DNA of 64,000 nucleotides from Daldinia sp. FL1419 (Eukaryota; Ascomycota; Sordariomycetes; Xylariales; Hypoxylaceae). A program made the position numbers and the translations under genes. Under the pieces are notes generated by a model. That model made no database searches and had not been told where the DNA came from. It saw nothing but the letters and a program-made list of their open reading frames with translations. Location of the stretch: NCBI GenBank assembly GCA_025201765.1, contig MU623343.1, positions 490,830 to 554,829 of the forward strand, read 5' to 3'. Positions 46,046 to 58,067 of this stretch are shown one piece after another. Each line of letters starts with the position of its first letter. Position 1 is the first letter of the stretch.

Positions 46046-46962
46046 AGTTGACTGAAGTCGTGAAGAGAATGTGTTGAAGCGAAACGTCAACGCGGTTACT
46101 CGACGCGTCCTTTCTATTTGACGCGGAGAGTTAACCAAGTATCTCATGAGTGACGTTCGTCCCTCGTGGTCGGGGAACTATAAAAGATTAGATAGATCAC
46201 ATCCATGTCTATTCCATTACGAGAATAGTTTCTTAAGAATCACTTAAGTTGAACATCGAAAACTGTGTGGATCGGCCTATCGTGAGGTACCTTGGTTTTA
46301 TATCGCAGGGTAGATGTGGTGAATGTTTTTGCGTAGGTAGTTATAGTTAGTACCTTCAGGGACCTTGGTAGTTATTGTGAGATATTGTGCAAGTTATCGT
46401 GCATGTGTAGGTAAAGTTTTGAGTTTCTAGTAGTTATAGGTACCTGGTAACTAGGTAGGTACTTATTTTATAGAAATTATAATATTGTACATATTATCGC
46501 GTGCCTTCCCGACTCTTTTTTTTTTTTTTTTTTCTTTTTTTCAAATTTTGTTTTCCAAGGCAGGCAGCTGGTCGATACTTTTCAACCAATAACCTGAATC
46601 GATTTAAACTCTCTGATTGGTGTTTAGGTAAGGAAGGCTTTAAAAGGTAGCCCTAGTGGCCCCGGTAAACCCCGGTCGCTATGATGCAGGTGGACGTTTT
46701 TTTACGTTTATACCCCTATCCTTGTTCGTAAATTTCCAATAGACAGCTGAACTTCTGAAGTGGCAGAGTGGTCCGAAAGTGGCCCGTGCTATTAAATTCA
46801 AACACCTTGTAATCCGTAAGCTCCCTAGCTTCAAAGCTCAGCTTCCATAAGCAAAGTCATGACGTGCTCCAACAACTAGAAACACAGTTTTTAATAAGAA
46901 ATATAAAAATATTCTCTCCCAATCGCCCCGACAAATCCAATTACGAAACCAGTTTTTGGAAA
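46046..46962. promoter_or_regulatory. Divergent region between top3 and the DUF1295 gene
   Basis: The two genes start 917 bp apart on opposite strands, so the region must hold both promoters. It contains a long T tract at 46516-46547 and TAGGTACC motifs at 46438-46462. No specific factor site is identified. Confidence 0.5.
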
Positions 46963-48195
46963 ATGGCTTTACCGTGGGTGAAGACGCTCGAGGATTGCGC
47001 TGATTACTCTCAAGTAATTAAGCCATACCTACCACAACTCTACGAACTACCTAGCAAGATAATCCATGCCACTTCGAGCAGCGAATCGATCGTCGAATTA
47101 TACAAAAATACCAACCCTTTCATATCGGGGCTTGGGTTTTCTATATTCCTCGGTGCTGTCTTCTTGGTCGTTTCCGAAATCAATCGTAATTACTCCCAGG
47201 TTGATCGCATGTGGAGTATATTGCCAACTGTATACAATGCACATTTTGCTGCTTGGTCTCACCTGAATAATCTTCCAAGCCAAAAACTTGACCTTATCTT
47301 ATTATGGAGTACAATATGGAGCGTGTGTCAACACAAAAAGAAACGTCTGTTTTCGATTATGTAGCTAATATTCGTAAGGCCCGGTTAACATTCAACTACT
47401 TCCGGAAGGGTGGCTATAGCATCGGTTCAGAGGACTACAGATGGTGTGTTTTTCAATACCTTATTAGTTTTTATCTAGTCCTCTAATTCGACTTATAGGG
47501 AGATTATTCGCGACAAAGTACATCCGGCTCTGTTTTTCGTATTTAATATTACCTTCATCTCCTTCGTTCAGAGTATATTGCTCTTCTTCCTCGCGGCGCC
47601 GACATATATCGTCCTGCTATCCTCCAGGTTCGAGCCAGAAGCCACTGCAGTGGATGTAGTCTTCACCATGGTTCAGCTCGGGCTTATACTATCTGAATGG
47701 TTCAGCGACCAGCAACAGTGGGGTTTGTGGTGCTCTTCCTCCCACGTGTAACTTTACTAACGGAAAGATGCTCAAGACTACCAGTCGGCCAAGAAGGAGT
47801 ACAGCAAGACGGCCAAGGTGCCACGGGGTTGTGGTTTTACCCAAGAAGAGCTCGACCGAGGCTTCATTACTTCCGGGTTGTGGGCCTACTGCAGACATCC
47901 TAACTTCGCAGCCGAGCAAACCATCTGGATTGTTTTATATCAATGGAGCTGTTACGCAAGCAAAAGCTTCTACAATTGGGCAGCTCTAGGCCCTGTGTTT
48001 CTGATCATGATCTTTCAGGGATCGACTTGGCTCACAGAATTAATCAGCTCCGAGAAGTATCCCGAATATAGGACTTACCAACGACTAGTCAGGGCTCACA
48101 TGCCTGGTTTCACTCCGTATAAAGCCCCGGAGAAGACACCAAAGGTGATTCGGACGAGCGAATTAGAAAAGCGACAGAAGGCAAAGCAAAAGTAA
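46963..48195 (+). CDS. DUF1295 / steroid-reductase-like membrane protein, 358 aa, 4 exons
   Basis: Exons 46963-47322, 47379-47443, 47499-47722 and 47768-48195. The joins rebuild family phrases: WSARLTFNYFRKGGYSIGSE across intron 1, YRWEIIRDKVHPALF across intron 2, and EWFSDQQQWDAQDYQSAKKE across intron 3. Intron 3 is only 45 nt but has an ACTAAC branch point. Hydrophobic segments include FISGLGFSIFLGAVFLVVSE, FNITFISFVQSILLFFLAAP and TMVQLGLILSEW. The C-terminal RGFITSGLWAYCRHPNFAAE is the NADPH-binding-type motif shared with sterol and steroid reductases and isoprenylcysteine methyltransferases. Probably an ER membrane enzyme; the substrate is unknown. The tail is Lys-rich (KRQKAKQK). Confidence 0.9.
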
Positions 48196-50312
48196 AGGGT
48201 GTCTCGATACGTAATCACTGGTAAATAGCGTAAACTAGATGTGCTCACATGTGCATACGAAGGCGGTCTCTTACAACCGTACGAGTTGGTGTTGACCGCT
48301 TACTGCGGTATGACGCAGGTGTACACCTCGATCTGGAACACTCAAGCATCAGTGCGATAAATTCATTCGTTCTCGCAAGCCTCACAAGATGCGGGGGCAT
48401 ATACCAATTCGTGGGAATAAGTAGTTGGTCTTAGATAGGTAGGTAGGCAGATAGGCCTTTTTGGCAGAGAACTGAACTATTCTGTTTTATTCAACAAAAT
48501 GGCCCGCAAGCGTTCAACAATTTCCTATTACAATACTTTGCAGATGACGGCATGCGCCTCTTATGTGTGATGCCGGAAGTGCCCAGGTTTGCTACGCAGG
48601 CCACGATCCTTCAGATCCACAATTGTCGGACACCCGGTAAGACTCAAAATACGGACAATGATGGCGGGTAGCATAATGAGGCGTCTACTCGCATGTGTAA
48701 GTATGTATGTAGTACTTGATTTCATACCATTACTCGCTCCGTGACGCAAATGCTCTTTATTGAATCGTATAGCCGACGGCAAGCCGAGTTGCACCTATGT
48801 CATTTATGTCACCCGTTTAGTTCTTCTATTCTGGAAACTCGAGAGGCGATCTTGGCTAGTTAGATTACCCCAGATTGGCCTATTTATTAGTTAGTTGAAT
48901 AATTCCCCCCACGGAAAGGTTACATCCAAAGTAGTAACGTGGCTAAGCTGGGACGCTTGGGGATATTCGACGGGTTCTGTAATTCGTTGGGCATATTTGG
49001 AAGGCTTGAACTAATACTACATATGTACTAAGCTTGTATACTAGTTACCTATTAAGCTGGTAACCCTTTGTTACGATACGAAACTAACTTGGACAACCTT
49101 ACTCGGCTTTAAGCAGCCGACGACCGAATTAACTAATTCTGATAGCTGTCTAATTAATACGTACATCCATGGATAGCCGCTTCGCTTAGACGGGACCCCG
49201 TGCTACTGTTGCTCATCTTGCTAAATTGGCCACGAGTTTCATTGTATGACATCTCTTGCGGACATCTGCGGTCTACCGTCTTTTTGTTTATTATCTATTC
49301 TCTTCCGCAGGTACCGAACGAGGTGATCACGTGTCCGTTTATACTTGCAACATTGTCTTTGGTAAAATATTACTCTCTCCCCCACCTCGGTAAGCTACTC
49401 TGACATACCTTGTAAGGCAGGAGATCGTCAGACCAGCGTCGACTCGCATTTGGTATCTGATTTATGTACGAATGCTGGTAAGAAATGGTGAGAGAGATCA
49501 GAAGCGATCCAACCTTCGGGGGTTCCACCGCTTGACAGCCACCCCGTTCATACCTCCACTTACCCTCCACTCTCCACTGGCGCTATCTTCTAATGACTAT
49601 GTACTTTCACGATAGTCTGCATCGTGTTGTGCTTTGTTCCCAGCAGGAAAGTGGGGCCGAGGACCCTGAACCGACCCTTATTGACCCTTATCGACCCCTA
49701 TTCCAGCTAGTCAGTACCCAGGTAGCCATCTAACACATTTATTTAATCTAAAATAATAACATAATTATTTTAAACGCTGGCTGACGATACCCTTGTCCCT
49801 TGCTTGCATCCGTTGGTAGAAACTCGGCGGTGAGAAGTACGGTTCGACCCAAGAATTCATGCTGGTAGATCCATCTCCCGAGAGAGTCCAGAAGAACAGA
49901 GTGGGGGTTCCATTAAGATGAGAGAGTCAATACAATATTGTACTCTCTCACTTCCTTGCTTACCTACATCTATGTGACTCGTTCGGATGAGGTGTATACA
50001 TATGTCTCGTGCCCTCCCCGAAATCCTATTCTTCTCTTCTCTTCCCTTTGTCTCTTCAATTATCTCCGTGCCCCGAACCCTTGAATAGAAACCCTTTGTC
50101 TGCCTCGGCGGGAAGAAGTTTTCTAGGAAAGACTAGCTACCTAGTTATTTATAAGAAAGCTATACTCAGCTAGCACATATTCTTACTCGTCACTGCGTAG
50201 CAAAATAATCTGAGTTGTCTAAACGCCCGACGCCAAGTCTCAGCATATCTACCTTAGGTACTCACTATAAACCTACCTATTAGCAGCTTGGATTTCCATC
50301 CTCTTCTTCATC
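48196..50312. other. Intergenic, no gene seen
   Basis: 2.1 kb. A small hairpin at 49921-49948 pairs AGAGAGT with ACTCTCT. A CGACCCTTATTGACCCTTAT-type triplicate lies at 49670-49702. Otherwise unremarkable. Confidence 0.4.
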
Positions 50313-50786
50313 ATGTCTAGCACCTGGGAGGCCCTGATGCACATAATGCGCAGCCGTGTTTCTTTCTTCGAGGAATCGAGCCCAGCCTCGACAACCTCAT
50401 CGCAATCCCCCTCCAAGGAATGGCGCTTCTCCAAGCAACCCCCCTCCGAAGCCGCCGACAGCTATTTCCCAGAGCGCACACCCTCGCCCACATCTTCCTC
50501 GGAGACCGAAGATGACGGCCCAACACCCGCCGTCGCCAAAGCAAGCCGCATGATCGGCGCAGAATACCCGATCCCTCCTCTGGAGCGTGAATACAGCCCG
50601 CCGACGGAGGAACTCGACGTCGCGCAGCAGCTAGCCAAGAAGCCCCTCCCGCGATCGCTGCACAGCTCGCTCCAGCGCGCCGCATCGCAGCAGCCCGCCA
50701 AGAGGCCCGTCGACGACGAAGAGACTAAGCGGCAGAAACTAGCTGCCGCCAAGAAGGAGCTTCTAGCCCTGGCCGGCCAGGTCTAA
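50313..50786 (+). CDS. Small disordered protein, 157 aa, unrecognised
   Basis: A single exon with strongly GC-rich third positions, unlike the AT-richer flanks, which supports real coding. Residues 1-20 (MSSTWEALMHIMRSRVSFFE) look like an amphipathic helix. The middle is Ser/Pro/Glu-rich with SP and TP sites. The C terminus is charged and helical (DDEETKRQKLAAAKKELLAL). The RQKLAAAKKE stretch is basic and could serve as a nuclear signal. No known domain, signal peptide or membrane segment is seen. It resembles the small conserved hypothetical proteins of filamentous ascomycetes, but I cannot name a family. The ORF on the other strand (50685-50317) is a shadow. Confidence 0.75.
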   Translation: MSSTWEALMHIMRSRVSFFEESSPASTTSSQSPSKEWRFSKQPPSEAADSYFPERTPSPTSSSETEDDGPTPAVAKASRMIGAEYPIPPLEREYSPPTEELDVAQQLAKKPLPRSLHSSLQRAASQQPAKRPVDDEETKRQKLAAAKKELLALAGQV

Positions 50787-51367
50787 AACAGGGGTCTTTT
50801 ACCTCGACCCAGACCAGACTAGAAGCTGTGGAATTTTCTACGTACGTTGGATGTCGTCTAGAGTGGTAAAACGAAGTGGAGAAAGGGGGACAGCGGGAAG
50901 GAAAGGAAAGGAAAGGAAAGTGAAGGGAGAGGGGCAAATAAACTATGGCGAACCGGCATCGCAACGGGGCGCGAGCTTCCTTTTGTTGTATGCATTATAT
51001 ATACCCAGGGATCGGTTGCGTATTGGATACGCAAACTGTTTCGGAATGTTTTGAACCGGCGTAACTTGTCAGGGTTGGACAGCGGAGATTTGAAAGAGCA
51101 AGCAAAAATATCTACTGGGGTTCTCGGCAATTTGGAGCTCGTGCTTTTTTTTTATCTTTTTTTTTATTTTATTTTTTTATCATTACTGGATTTATGGATG
51201 GGACTGGGACTTGGTTATCATTTTATTATAATATAAATTGACAGTCTGATCTCCCAAATTATCGTATGTACCTCGTGTCGGATTCATCGACGGTGTTAGA
51301 TATCTCATCCCTCTTTTTCTTTCTTTCATATACACATAATTCATTAAATAGCATTGTCGGCCCCTGT
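50787..51367. other. Convergent 3' region
   Basis: 3' UTRs of the flanking genes, with a GGAAA-type repeat at 50899-50920 and a T-rich tract at 51146-51180. Confidence 0.45.
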
Positions 51368-52136
51368 TTATACCAGTCGGGAAGATAGGTTAACGCCGTA
51401 GACGACCGTCGCAATTACCGTGATGAGGTTGGCCAGGGAGGAGATGCCGTGAAGTTGTCCGAACTTCTTGTTCAGCGCAGTCATCTCCTCCGAGTGGGAG
51501 CCCTTCTCGTAGCTTGCCTTGCCATCTTTCTTTTCTGGGTTGCGGAGACATATTAGTCCAAAGACCACCCAGCTTTTATCTATTCCTCTCCGGCTTACCT
51601 TGTTCTCGCCTCAGTGCAGTTATCTTGTTCGTCTCAGGAAGTAGGTATACCAGGTTGACAAGCCCCGTTACGAGAATGGTGCCAAGCGGCGCAAGGACAC
51701 CCCATCGGTTTGACGGGTGGAACACGCCGGCGAAGCTCGAGGCAACACCTAGAGGGTTCGAGCTCCCGGGATATGTCAGGGCGAGGAGCACGGGGGCGGC
51801 ACTTTGGATACCAAAGTATGCGGGGAATACGGCGCGCTGTAGGATCGCGAATTGGGGTCGCTCGAGAACTTTGAAAGAGAGTATAGAGTTGATAAAGGTC
51901 TAGAGGTTGTCCGTTATGTTAGTCAATTGCTTCCGTTAATTTAATGCGCAGGAATGCGATAAAGAATTATAGTAACACTTGATAACTAGCCAAATTACTT
52001 ACATGGAAAACCTGCGTCCCAAGCAATGTACCATAGCTTGAAGGGAGTTAGCGAATATCGTCGATTCTGCTGTCGTACAGCTATCAACTCACGATAAAAC
52101 CTGGTAGGGAGCTAAAGTGAGAAGGACGTGGGACAT
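51368..52136 (-). CDS. TMEM205-like / DUF4149 membrane protein, 181 aa, 4 exons
   Basis: Exons 52136-52093, 52036-52003, 51899-51599 and 51534-51368; donors GTGAGT, GTAAGT and GTAAGC. The joined start MSHVLLTLAPYQVLSYGTLL-GTQVFHTFIN matches the family's N terminus. Four hydrophobic segments are expected: YQVLSYGTLLGTQVFHTF, the AVFPAYFGIQSAAPVLLAL region, WGVLAPLGTILVTGLVNLVY and HGISSLANLITVIATVVYG. The EMTALNKKFGQLHGISSLAN block before the last helix is the strongest DUF4149 feature. The human relative TMEM205 is linked to cisplatin resistance; the fungal role is unknown. Exons 1 and 2 are too small to appear as open frames. Confidence 0.85.
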
Positions 52137-52855
52137 GTTAACGATTATTTTGTCTTATTTTATTTCGTTTTCAATTGAGATACGATATTTACACGGATTC
52201 AAAAATAAAGAAATAAATGACTGAGACTTTTCCAAGTTGAAGAAAAAAAAAAAGAAAAAAAAAGGAAACTTTAGTACATGGCTTTATTAATGTAAGTTTA
52301 ATTAACGGACAGTAATGACGTTTAAAAGTGGTGGTGTGTTGTTCTGCCCCTCGTAGCCTCAATCGTGCCATCCGGAGCTCATCGGCCGAGGAGCTTGGGC
52401 CATTGGTTGATTGATTGGTCCAGAACTAAAGGGTTAGTTGGGTGCATGGGCTCGCGGTCAGGTGTTTGCGCGCGGCTGCCTATTCTACACTACAGCGTGG
52501 GGACAGGAACGCGCCTTAACTTGCAGGTTGCCTAGTCCAGCCCAGCTAGGTACCTACAGTACAATACCTACCTACCTACATACCTACCTAAGCAATCCAC
52601 TCTACTGGACAAACCTAGTGGGCATCTTAGCGCAAGGTACCTTAGTTACTCGTACCTAGTTAACTATACAAGATACATGTTACTTCTAGGCAGATGTCCT
52701 GCCTTATAGATTAATTCTTATATCATTTCAAGTCGAGTTCTCTAGTACGAGTCTTATATAAACAATATCAAGGTCGATGGCTTAATAGTTTCATCTCATC
52801 TTATGCCCATTTTCCGCCTCGTCTATTTCAATTGACAAACACCATCGCTACCACG
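52137..52855. promoter_or_regulatory. Divergent region between the DUF4149 gene and ku80
   Basis: The two genes start 719 bp apart on opposite strands. The region holds an A/purine tract at 52242-52265, a CCTACCTACATACCTACC block at about 52567-52590, and a pyrimidine-rich ku80 leader from about 52780. No specific binding site is identified. Confidence 0.5.
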
Positions 52856-55289
52856 ATGGCGGACAAGGAGGCTACGGTATATATCGTCGACCTCGGTTCG
52901 TCGATGGGAGATTGTCACAATGGTAGAATCGAATCCGATCTTGATTGGGGCATGCGCTATGTATGGGACAAGATTACGACAACTGTTGCCGCGTCGCGAA
53001 AGACGTGGACTATCGGGGTTGTCGGTGTAAGAACTGACGAAACCGATAATCCTTTACAAGAGGAAGCAGGAGAGGGCTATGAGAATATATCCATCTTACG
53101 GGAGTTGGGCCCGATGAATCTAACTAACCTACGCGATTTGCAAGGCCTGATAAAGCCTAGCGATACTGATACCGGCGACTCTATCTCGGCCATAGTAGTG
53201 GCCGTGGAGATGATCGACAAGTTCACCAAGAAGCTGAAATATAAGCGGAAGATTATTCTTGTTACAGACGGTGAAGCCCCTGTCGATCCTGACGACTTTG
53301 ATGAAATATCAGCAAAGATCAAGGCTTGTGGTATCGAACTTGTTGTCTTGTAAGTGCTTATTGTAACTGGCTCACGAACCCTGCTAAATTATTTGCTCAG
53401 AGGTGTGGATTTCGATGATCCCGATTTTGGCTTCAAGGAAGAGGATAAGTCGAGCCAAAAGAGAATAAATGAGGGACTTCTGAAAACCCTGGTGGATAAA
53501 TGCGACGGGATCTACGGTACCATGGCGGAAGCCATTGCTGAACTAGAGATGCCGAGATTAAAACCTGTTCGGCCGTATAAGACGTACGATGGAAATCTCA
53601 CTCTGGGGAACCCTCAAGAACACCCAGATGCTATGAGCATCAATGTGGAGAGGTACTTCAAGACGCATAAGGCGACAGTACCGGCGGCTAGTCGAGTAGT
53701 GATCAAGACCGATCCCAGTCCATCTCAAGCCGGTTGGGGCGACGAGATGGAAGGTGTGGAATCCACAGGCGGCTTCTCCGCGGTAAAGAATGCCCGAACA
53801 TATAAAGTTAATGACCCTGATGCGCCTGGAGGCAAACTGGATGTGGAGTTCGAGTCGTTGGCAAAGGGGTACGAATACGGGAGAACGGCCGTACATATCA
53901 GCGAGTCCGAGTACAACATTACCAAGCTTGAAACTAAAAAATGTTTCACTATCCTAGGATTCATACATCAGGAAAAGGTAAATAGGCAGTTCCTTGGCTC
54001 TTTTCTCATGCTTACACCTTTAGTACGAGCCATTCTTCAACATGGGGGAGGCAGGTCAAACGCTCCCTCAGAAGTTCAACGATGCGGCTGCGCTTAAACT
54101 CTCGTCGTTCATACATTCACTCCAGGAGCTCGAGTCGTATGCGGTAGCACGTATTGTAACAAAAGATGGGAAAGAACCCTCTCTCATTCTACTTGCACCT
54201 CACATCGAACCCGAATTCGAGTGCTTATACGACATACCCTTGCCATTTGCCGAAGATGTCAGAAATTACCAATTCCCTCCGCTTGATAAAGTGATTACAG
54301 TCACGGGGAACGTCAAACGCGAAGATCATCGGCTTCTCCCTAGCCAAGAGCTAGCGGATGCCATGGACGACTACGTAGACGCAATGGATATCTCGAGTTG
54401 GGCAAAAGACGACGACGGGTAAGTATTAAAGTATACAGGGTGGGTATCACGACTGACAGCGTCAAGTAACCGTACTATGGAATACGCCGCAGTCGAGGAT
54501 GTATTCTGTCCTCCGCTTCATCGTATCAATCAAGTCGTCCGTCATCGAGCTATATATGCGGACCAGCCGCTTCCTCCAGTTGCCCCGATTCTTCTCAAAT
54601 ACTCAAATCCGCCCGAAGACCTAGTAATTAAGGCCAAGTCAAAACTTGAAGATCTCATAGCCGAAGCCAATGTCAAAAAAGGTATAACTGGATCTAGCAC
54701 CAAATCATTTAGTTACGCATGTTTACTAACACTCGTGAAGTGCCGCCCAAGGCAAAGGGTAGACGAGAAAAGGGGGCCAAACCGGAGCCAATTTCGGGTC
54801 TCGATATCGATGCGCTTCTCAGTCAGCCCCAGAATAAGCGTAAGAAGATTAATTCTGACAATGCTATCCCCGAATTCAAACAGATGGTCGAATACGCCAA
54901 CGAAGAAGCCGAGATCGAGAGCGCGGCGAAACAGATGGGGGCTATTATTCGCTCGCTCATTACTAACAGCTTAGGAGACAGCGGGTATGACCGTGCTATA
55001 GAAAATCTCGGCGTCTTCAGGGACACGATGGTTAAGTGGGAGATGCCGGCCTTGTACAACTCATTCCTAAAAGACTTGAAGAACCGTCTGCTCTCCGGTG
55101 AGCTTGGCGGGGATAGGCGAGAGCTGTGGTGGCAAATGAAGGGGGCTAAAGCCTCGTTGGGTCTCATCGATCGGAGCCTCTCTGAGCCATCGACTGTTAC
55201 TTCTGAGGAAGCCGCAGAGGTATGTTTTATTTTTAACAAGCACTCGTCGTGATTATTACTAATTCTCTTACCAGTTTTTCAAGAAGTGA
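52856..55289 (+). CDS. ku80: Ku80 subunit of the DNA-end-binding Ku heterodimer, 724 aa, 6 exons
   Basis: Exons 52856-53349, 53401-53977, 54024-54418, 54467-54681, 54741-55219 and 55275-55289. The last exon holds only FFKK and the stop. The N-terminal von Willebrand A-like domain starts KEATVYIVDLGSSMGDC. The Ku core follows, with RYFKTHKATVPAASRVVIK, YEYGRTAVHISESEYNITKL, TKKCFTILGFIHQEKYEPFF and KFNDAAALKLSSFIHSL. RINQVVRHRAIY and PPEDLVIKAKSKLEDLI belong to the bridge and C-terminal arm, followed by a Ku80 C-terminal helical domain. Ku80 with Ku70 encircles broken ends, starts non-homologous end joining and helps protect telomeres. The ATG at 52856 gives MADKEATV, the normal family start. 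Introns are 46-59 nt with good branch points. Length equals the fungal norm. Confidence 0.97.
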
Positions 55290-56320
55290 TGCTTGTTATC
55301 GTAACCGACCCTCATAATCTTGTCAGATATACGGAGAGTCTAGAATCCTCGTTCGCAAGGAATAGGGTAAAGGCTAATAGTGTTGCGCGGGAAAGGGGTG
55401 TAATAGGTGTCAACGTATACCAAAACCCCACAGCTCAGCCGGAAAGCTACCAGGTAATCGTAGAAGAGCAAGTCCCGGGTATTTCATAGGGGATCCAGGG
55501 GAAATACCTAGTTGAACATTTAGCAAAGAGTAGATACTCGTACTGGGATCTAAGCACAAGAGAAACGATGGGCAATTCACTCCATGATCAAATACCTAGG
55601 AAGCCTGAGGTCGTAGATGCACTACTGCTAGCTTATGTGGAAATCAGTATATCTCGCCTCCTGCCTTGGATGTCTACCTTGAGACGGGCAACAGAGCACC
55701 ATGTACGTATATCTCGGGCAGTGTCACGAGGCGGACAAGGAAGCAAGGAAACAACTTGGTCGTTCCGCGAGGAACCTATCTACAACTATGGCTAAGGGCA
55801 GCTACATATAGAACAAGTACCTATATGTAGCACAGGCTAGAACCTTGACAGGCAGGTTTTTGATTACCCAACAGGCCTATTATTATAAAGAGCACGTCTT
55901 CTCCCACATTTTACCCCTCACCCTCGCCGGTCCATTCAACCCTCCCACGCCCACCTCGAACGTGGCATCAAGAAATCAACTAAACCACACCGTTCGTCTA
56001 TGACCTAGCCCAAGTCTATATCTGCCGTTACGGTACTCACCACTCCCGTCCTCATCCAGTATACTACCTTCGTATCGTTTTCGCGGGATAGAATAATATG
56101 AAATAGCGATAGCATAGCCTACCTACTTAGGCTCCCGCTCTTCAGGCTCCTGCGGTGATGAGATAGGCTCGCAGTCCTTCAATCAGATATTCGAGGCATA
56201 TCCTACTTACACTCTCTTTGCAACAGACTGCCATCGGCTCAAGATTGAGATCACATTATTTTCCGTCGTTTGGTAGATCTTACCACTCTCTACGCATTCC
56301 AGCGACTTTTATCGGCAACG
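55290..56320. other. Intergenic, no gene seen
   Basis: Contains ku80 3' sequence and the promoter of the BTB gene, with a pyrimidine-rich stretch at 55905-55960. ORFs at 55286-55489 and 55568-55795 have no supporting features. Confidence 0.4.
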
Positions 56321-57001
56321 ATGGCTCTCCTCAAAAAGAGGATCGGATACGTAGCCGATCCCTGGTACGTATGCACCATCCCAATTCCATGTTTTGATAT
56401 TAATGCTTTTGATAGTGACGAAAGTTTCATCGTCAATATCACAGTCCCTTCGGGAAAGGAATTCTCAATACACGCGCATCTACTCGCCAAATATTCCAAG
56501 TATTTCCAGCGAGCACTAGACAGTCAATTTCAAGAAGCCAAAACGCTTAGATTCGACTTGACCGAGCACGCCACAGATGAAACCCTTTCCGTCTTTACAA
56601 ATTGGGTATATGCGAAAAGTGTTAGCTCCGGTAACATTTTGATCATTCATTCGATACTCAAGGAGTGCCCTGGATTCGCATTGATAAAGTGCTGGTTGTT
56701 TGGGGAATATATCCAGGCAAGAGAGTTCCAAAACGACATCATAGAGACTCTACCAGAAGCAAACACGACATCCACTGACGCGGTTAACGCATGGGACTCT
56801 ATCCCCGCTGATTCTAAATTTCGACAGTTATTAGTCTCCTTATTCTGTAAGCAGGGTCGTAGCTTGAAAAAAGTGCATGCCGAATTGGAATTTCTTCCGC
56901 CGACTATGCTACGAGATGTTTCTAAATACCTTGCAACAGAGATTTCAAAACAGCAAGTGCTCAGGACCAGCATTCTAGACACTAAAAAATACCTGGAGTA
57001 A
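56321..57001 (+). CDS. BTB/POZ-domain protein, 226 aa
   Basis: A single exon. The first ATG in the open frame is at 56321 (MALLKKRIGYV); further upstream the frame opens with TTG. A BTB domain spans about residues 28-115: ESFIVNITVPSGKEFSIHAH, LLAKYSKYFQRALDSQF and TLRFDLTEHATDETLSVFTN. The H-x-x-L-L-x-x-x-S-x-Y-F helix pair is the family core. The rest is helical, as in the common fungal BTB-only proteins that lack kelch or MATH repeats. BTB domains pair with themselves or bind Cul3, so substrate-adaptor work is possible but not shown. Such genes are numerous and fast-evolving in filamentous fungi. Confidence 0.82.
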   Translation: MALLKKRIGYVADPWYVCTIPIPCFDINAFDSDESFIVNITVPSGKEFSIHAHLLAKYSKYFQRALDSQFQEAKTLRFDLTEHATDETLSVFTNWVYAKSVSSGNILIIHSILKECPGFALIKCWLFGEYIQAREFQNDIIETLPEANTTSTDAVNAWDSIPADSKFRQLLVSLFCKQGRSLKKVHAELEFLPPTMLRDVSKYLATEISKQQVLRTSILDTKKYLE

Positions 57002-58067
57002 GGTGGAAATAGTACCCGAATCGGATGACTAGAAGACATCTTGCATTCTCATAGATACCGAGCCATCGTGGGTTAGCGGCTTCGATCTGACTTCATAACC
57101 CAAACGGTACGCGCGATATACATTCGTTATGCGGTTGATCTTCCAAGTTACCTACTACGCGATGGTTTTCGAATCGAATCTCAATGATTCTCAGCTAGAT
57201 TAATATAGAAATGACTGATGATTGCCTATGAATTCGTACCTAATAAGATCGATTTATGAGAGTATATCAAGTTCTTATCCGAAGTACGATTTGCCCGAGT
57301 TTCTAGCTGCCCTTCAATCGTGGGAATCTAAGAAGTAGGTTGGATACGTAAAGTATAAAAGATTTTATGATTGTTATAGGCGAATATACCTACCTAGTAT
57401 ACAATTACTAATAGGTATGTATTAGTATACACCAATCGAGGCTTTTGCTGCATACATAGGTACCTACCTACCTAGGTTAGGTACCTAGGTACCTAGCATA
57501 GCGGACACCTAACAAACAACCTTGGATAATGTTGCCAACCAAGGAGCGAAAAATACTAACAGGTACCACTTAAAGTATAGATACATAGGTAAGTGCCAAT
57601 GATTGCACATAAAATACGCCTTGATACGCACAGCTAGCCTGGACAGAACATACACAAGGTACCTGGTAGGCGCGCTAGGTATAAAGAAGAAGGGTACGTC
57701 TCAGCTCCTTTGTTCCTCCCCCCTTTACAAACGCCCATAATACAAGCAATTGTATACCTAACGCAAATACCTGAGCTGATTTAATTCATAGGTACCCACC
57801 TAGGTAAATACTAAGGTAGCCTTACCCAAATCGAGACCAGTTGCACCTATTAAATTCGCTGACTGGCTTGAGGAGCAACAGCCATCTATCGGAGCTTCGC
57901 AAAAGGAATCTACGCCCGAGAGATAGGCAGGTACCTACCAGAGGTATGCCATATTTAGGTATGTCCTTTCTCTTTCCTTTAATCTCGCAGCTTTCTCTTA
58001 CATCGCTTAGTAGAAATTTTAGGCAAGGCGTAGGCTTCGACCAAGTTAACTTTATTAAGTGAATAAG
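57002..58067. other. Intergenic with dense TAGGTACC motifs
   Basis: No gene seen. Palindromic CCTAGGTACC-type sequence at 57460-57500 and 57785-57805 is the densest in the right half of the window. Confidence 0.45.
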
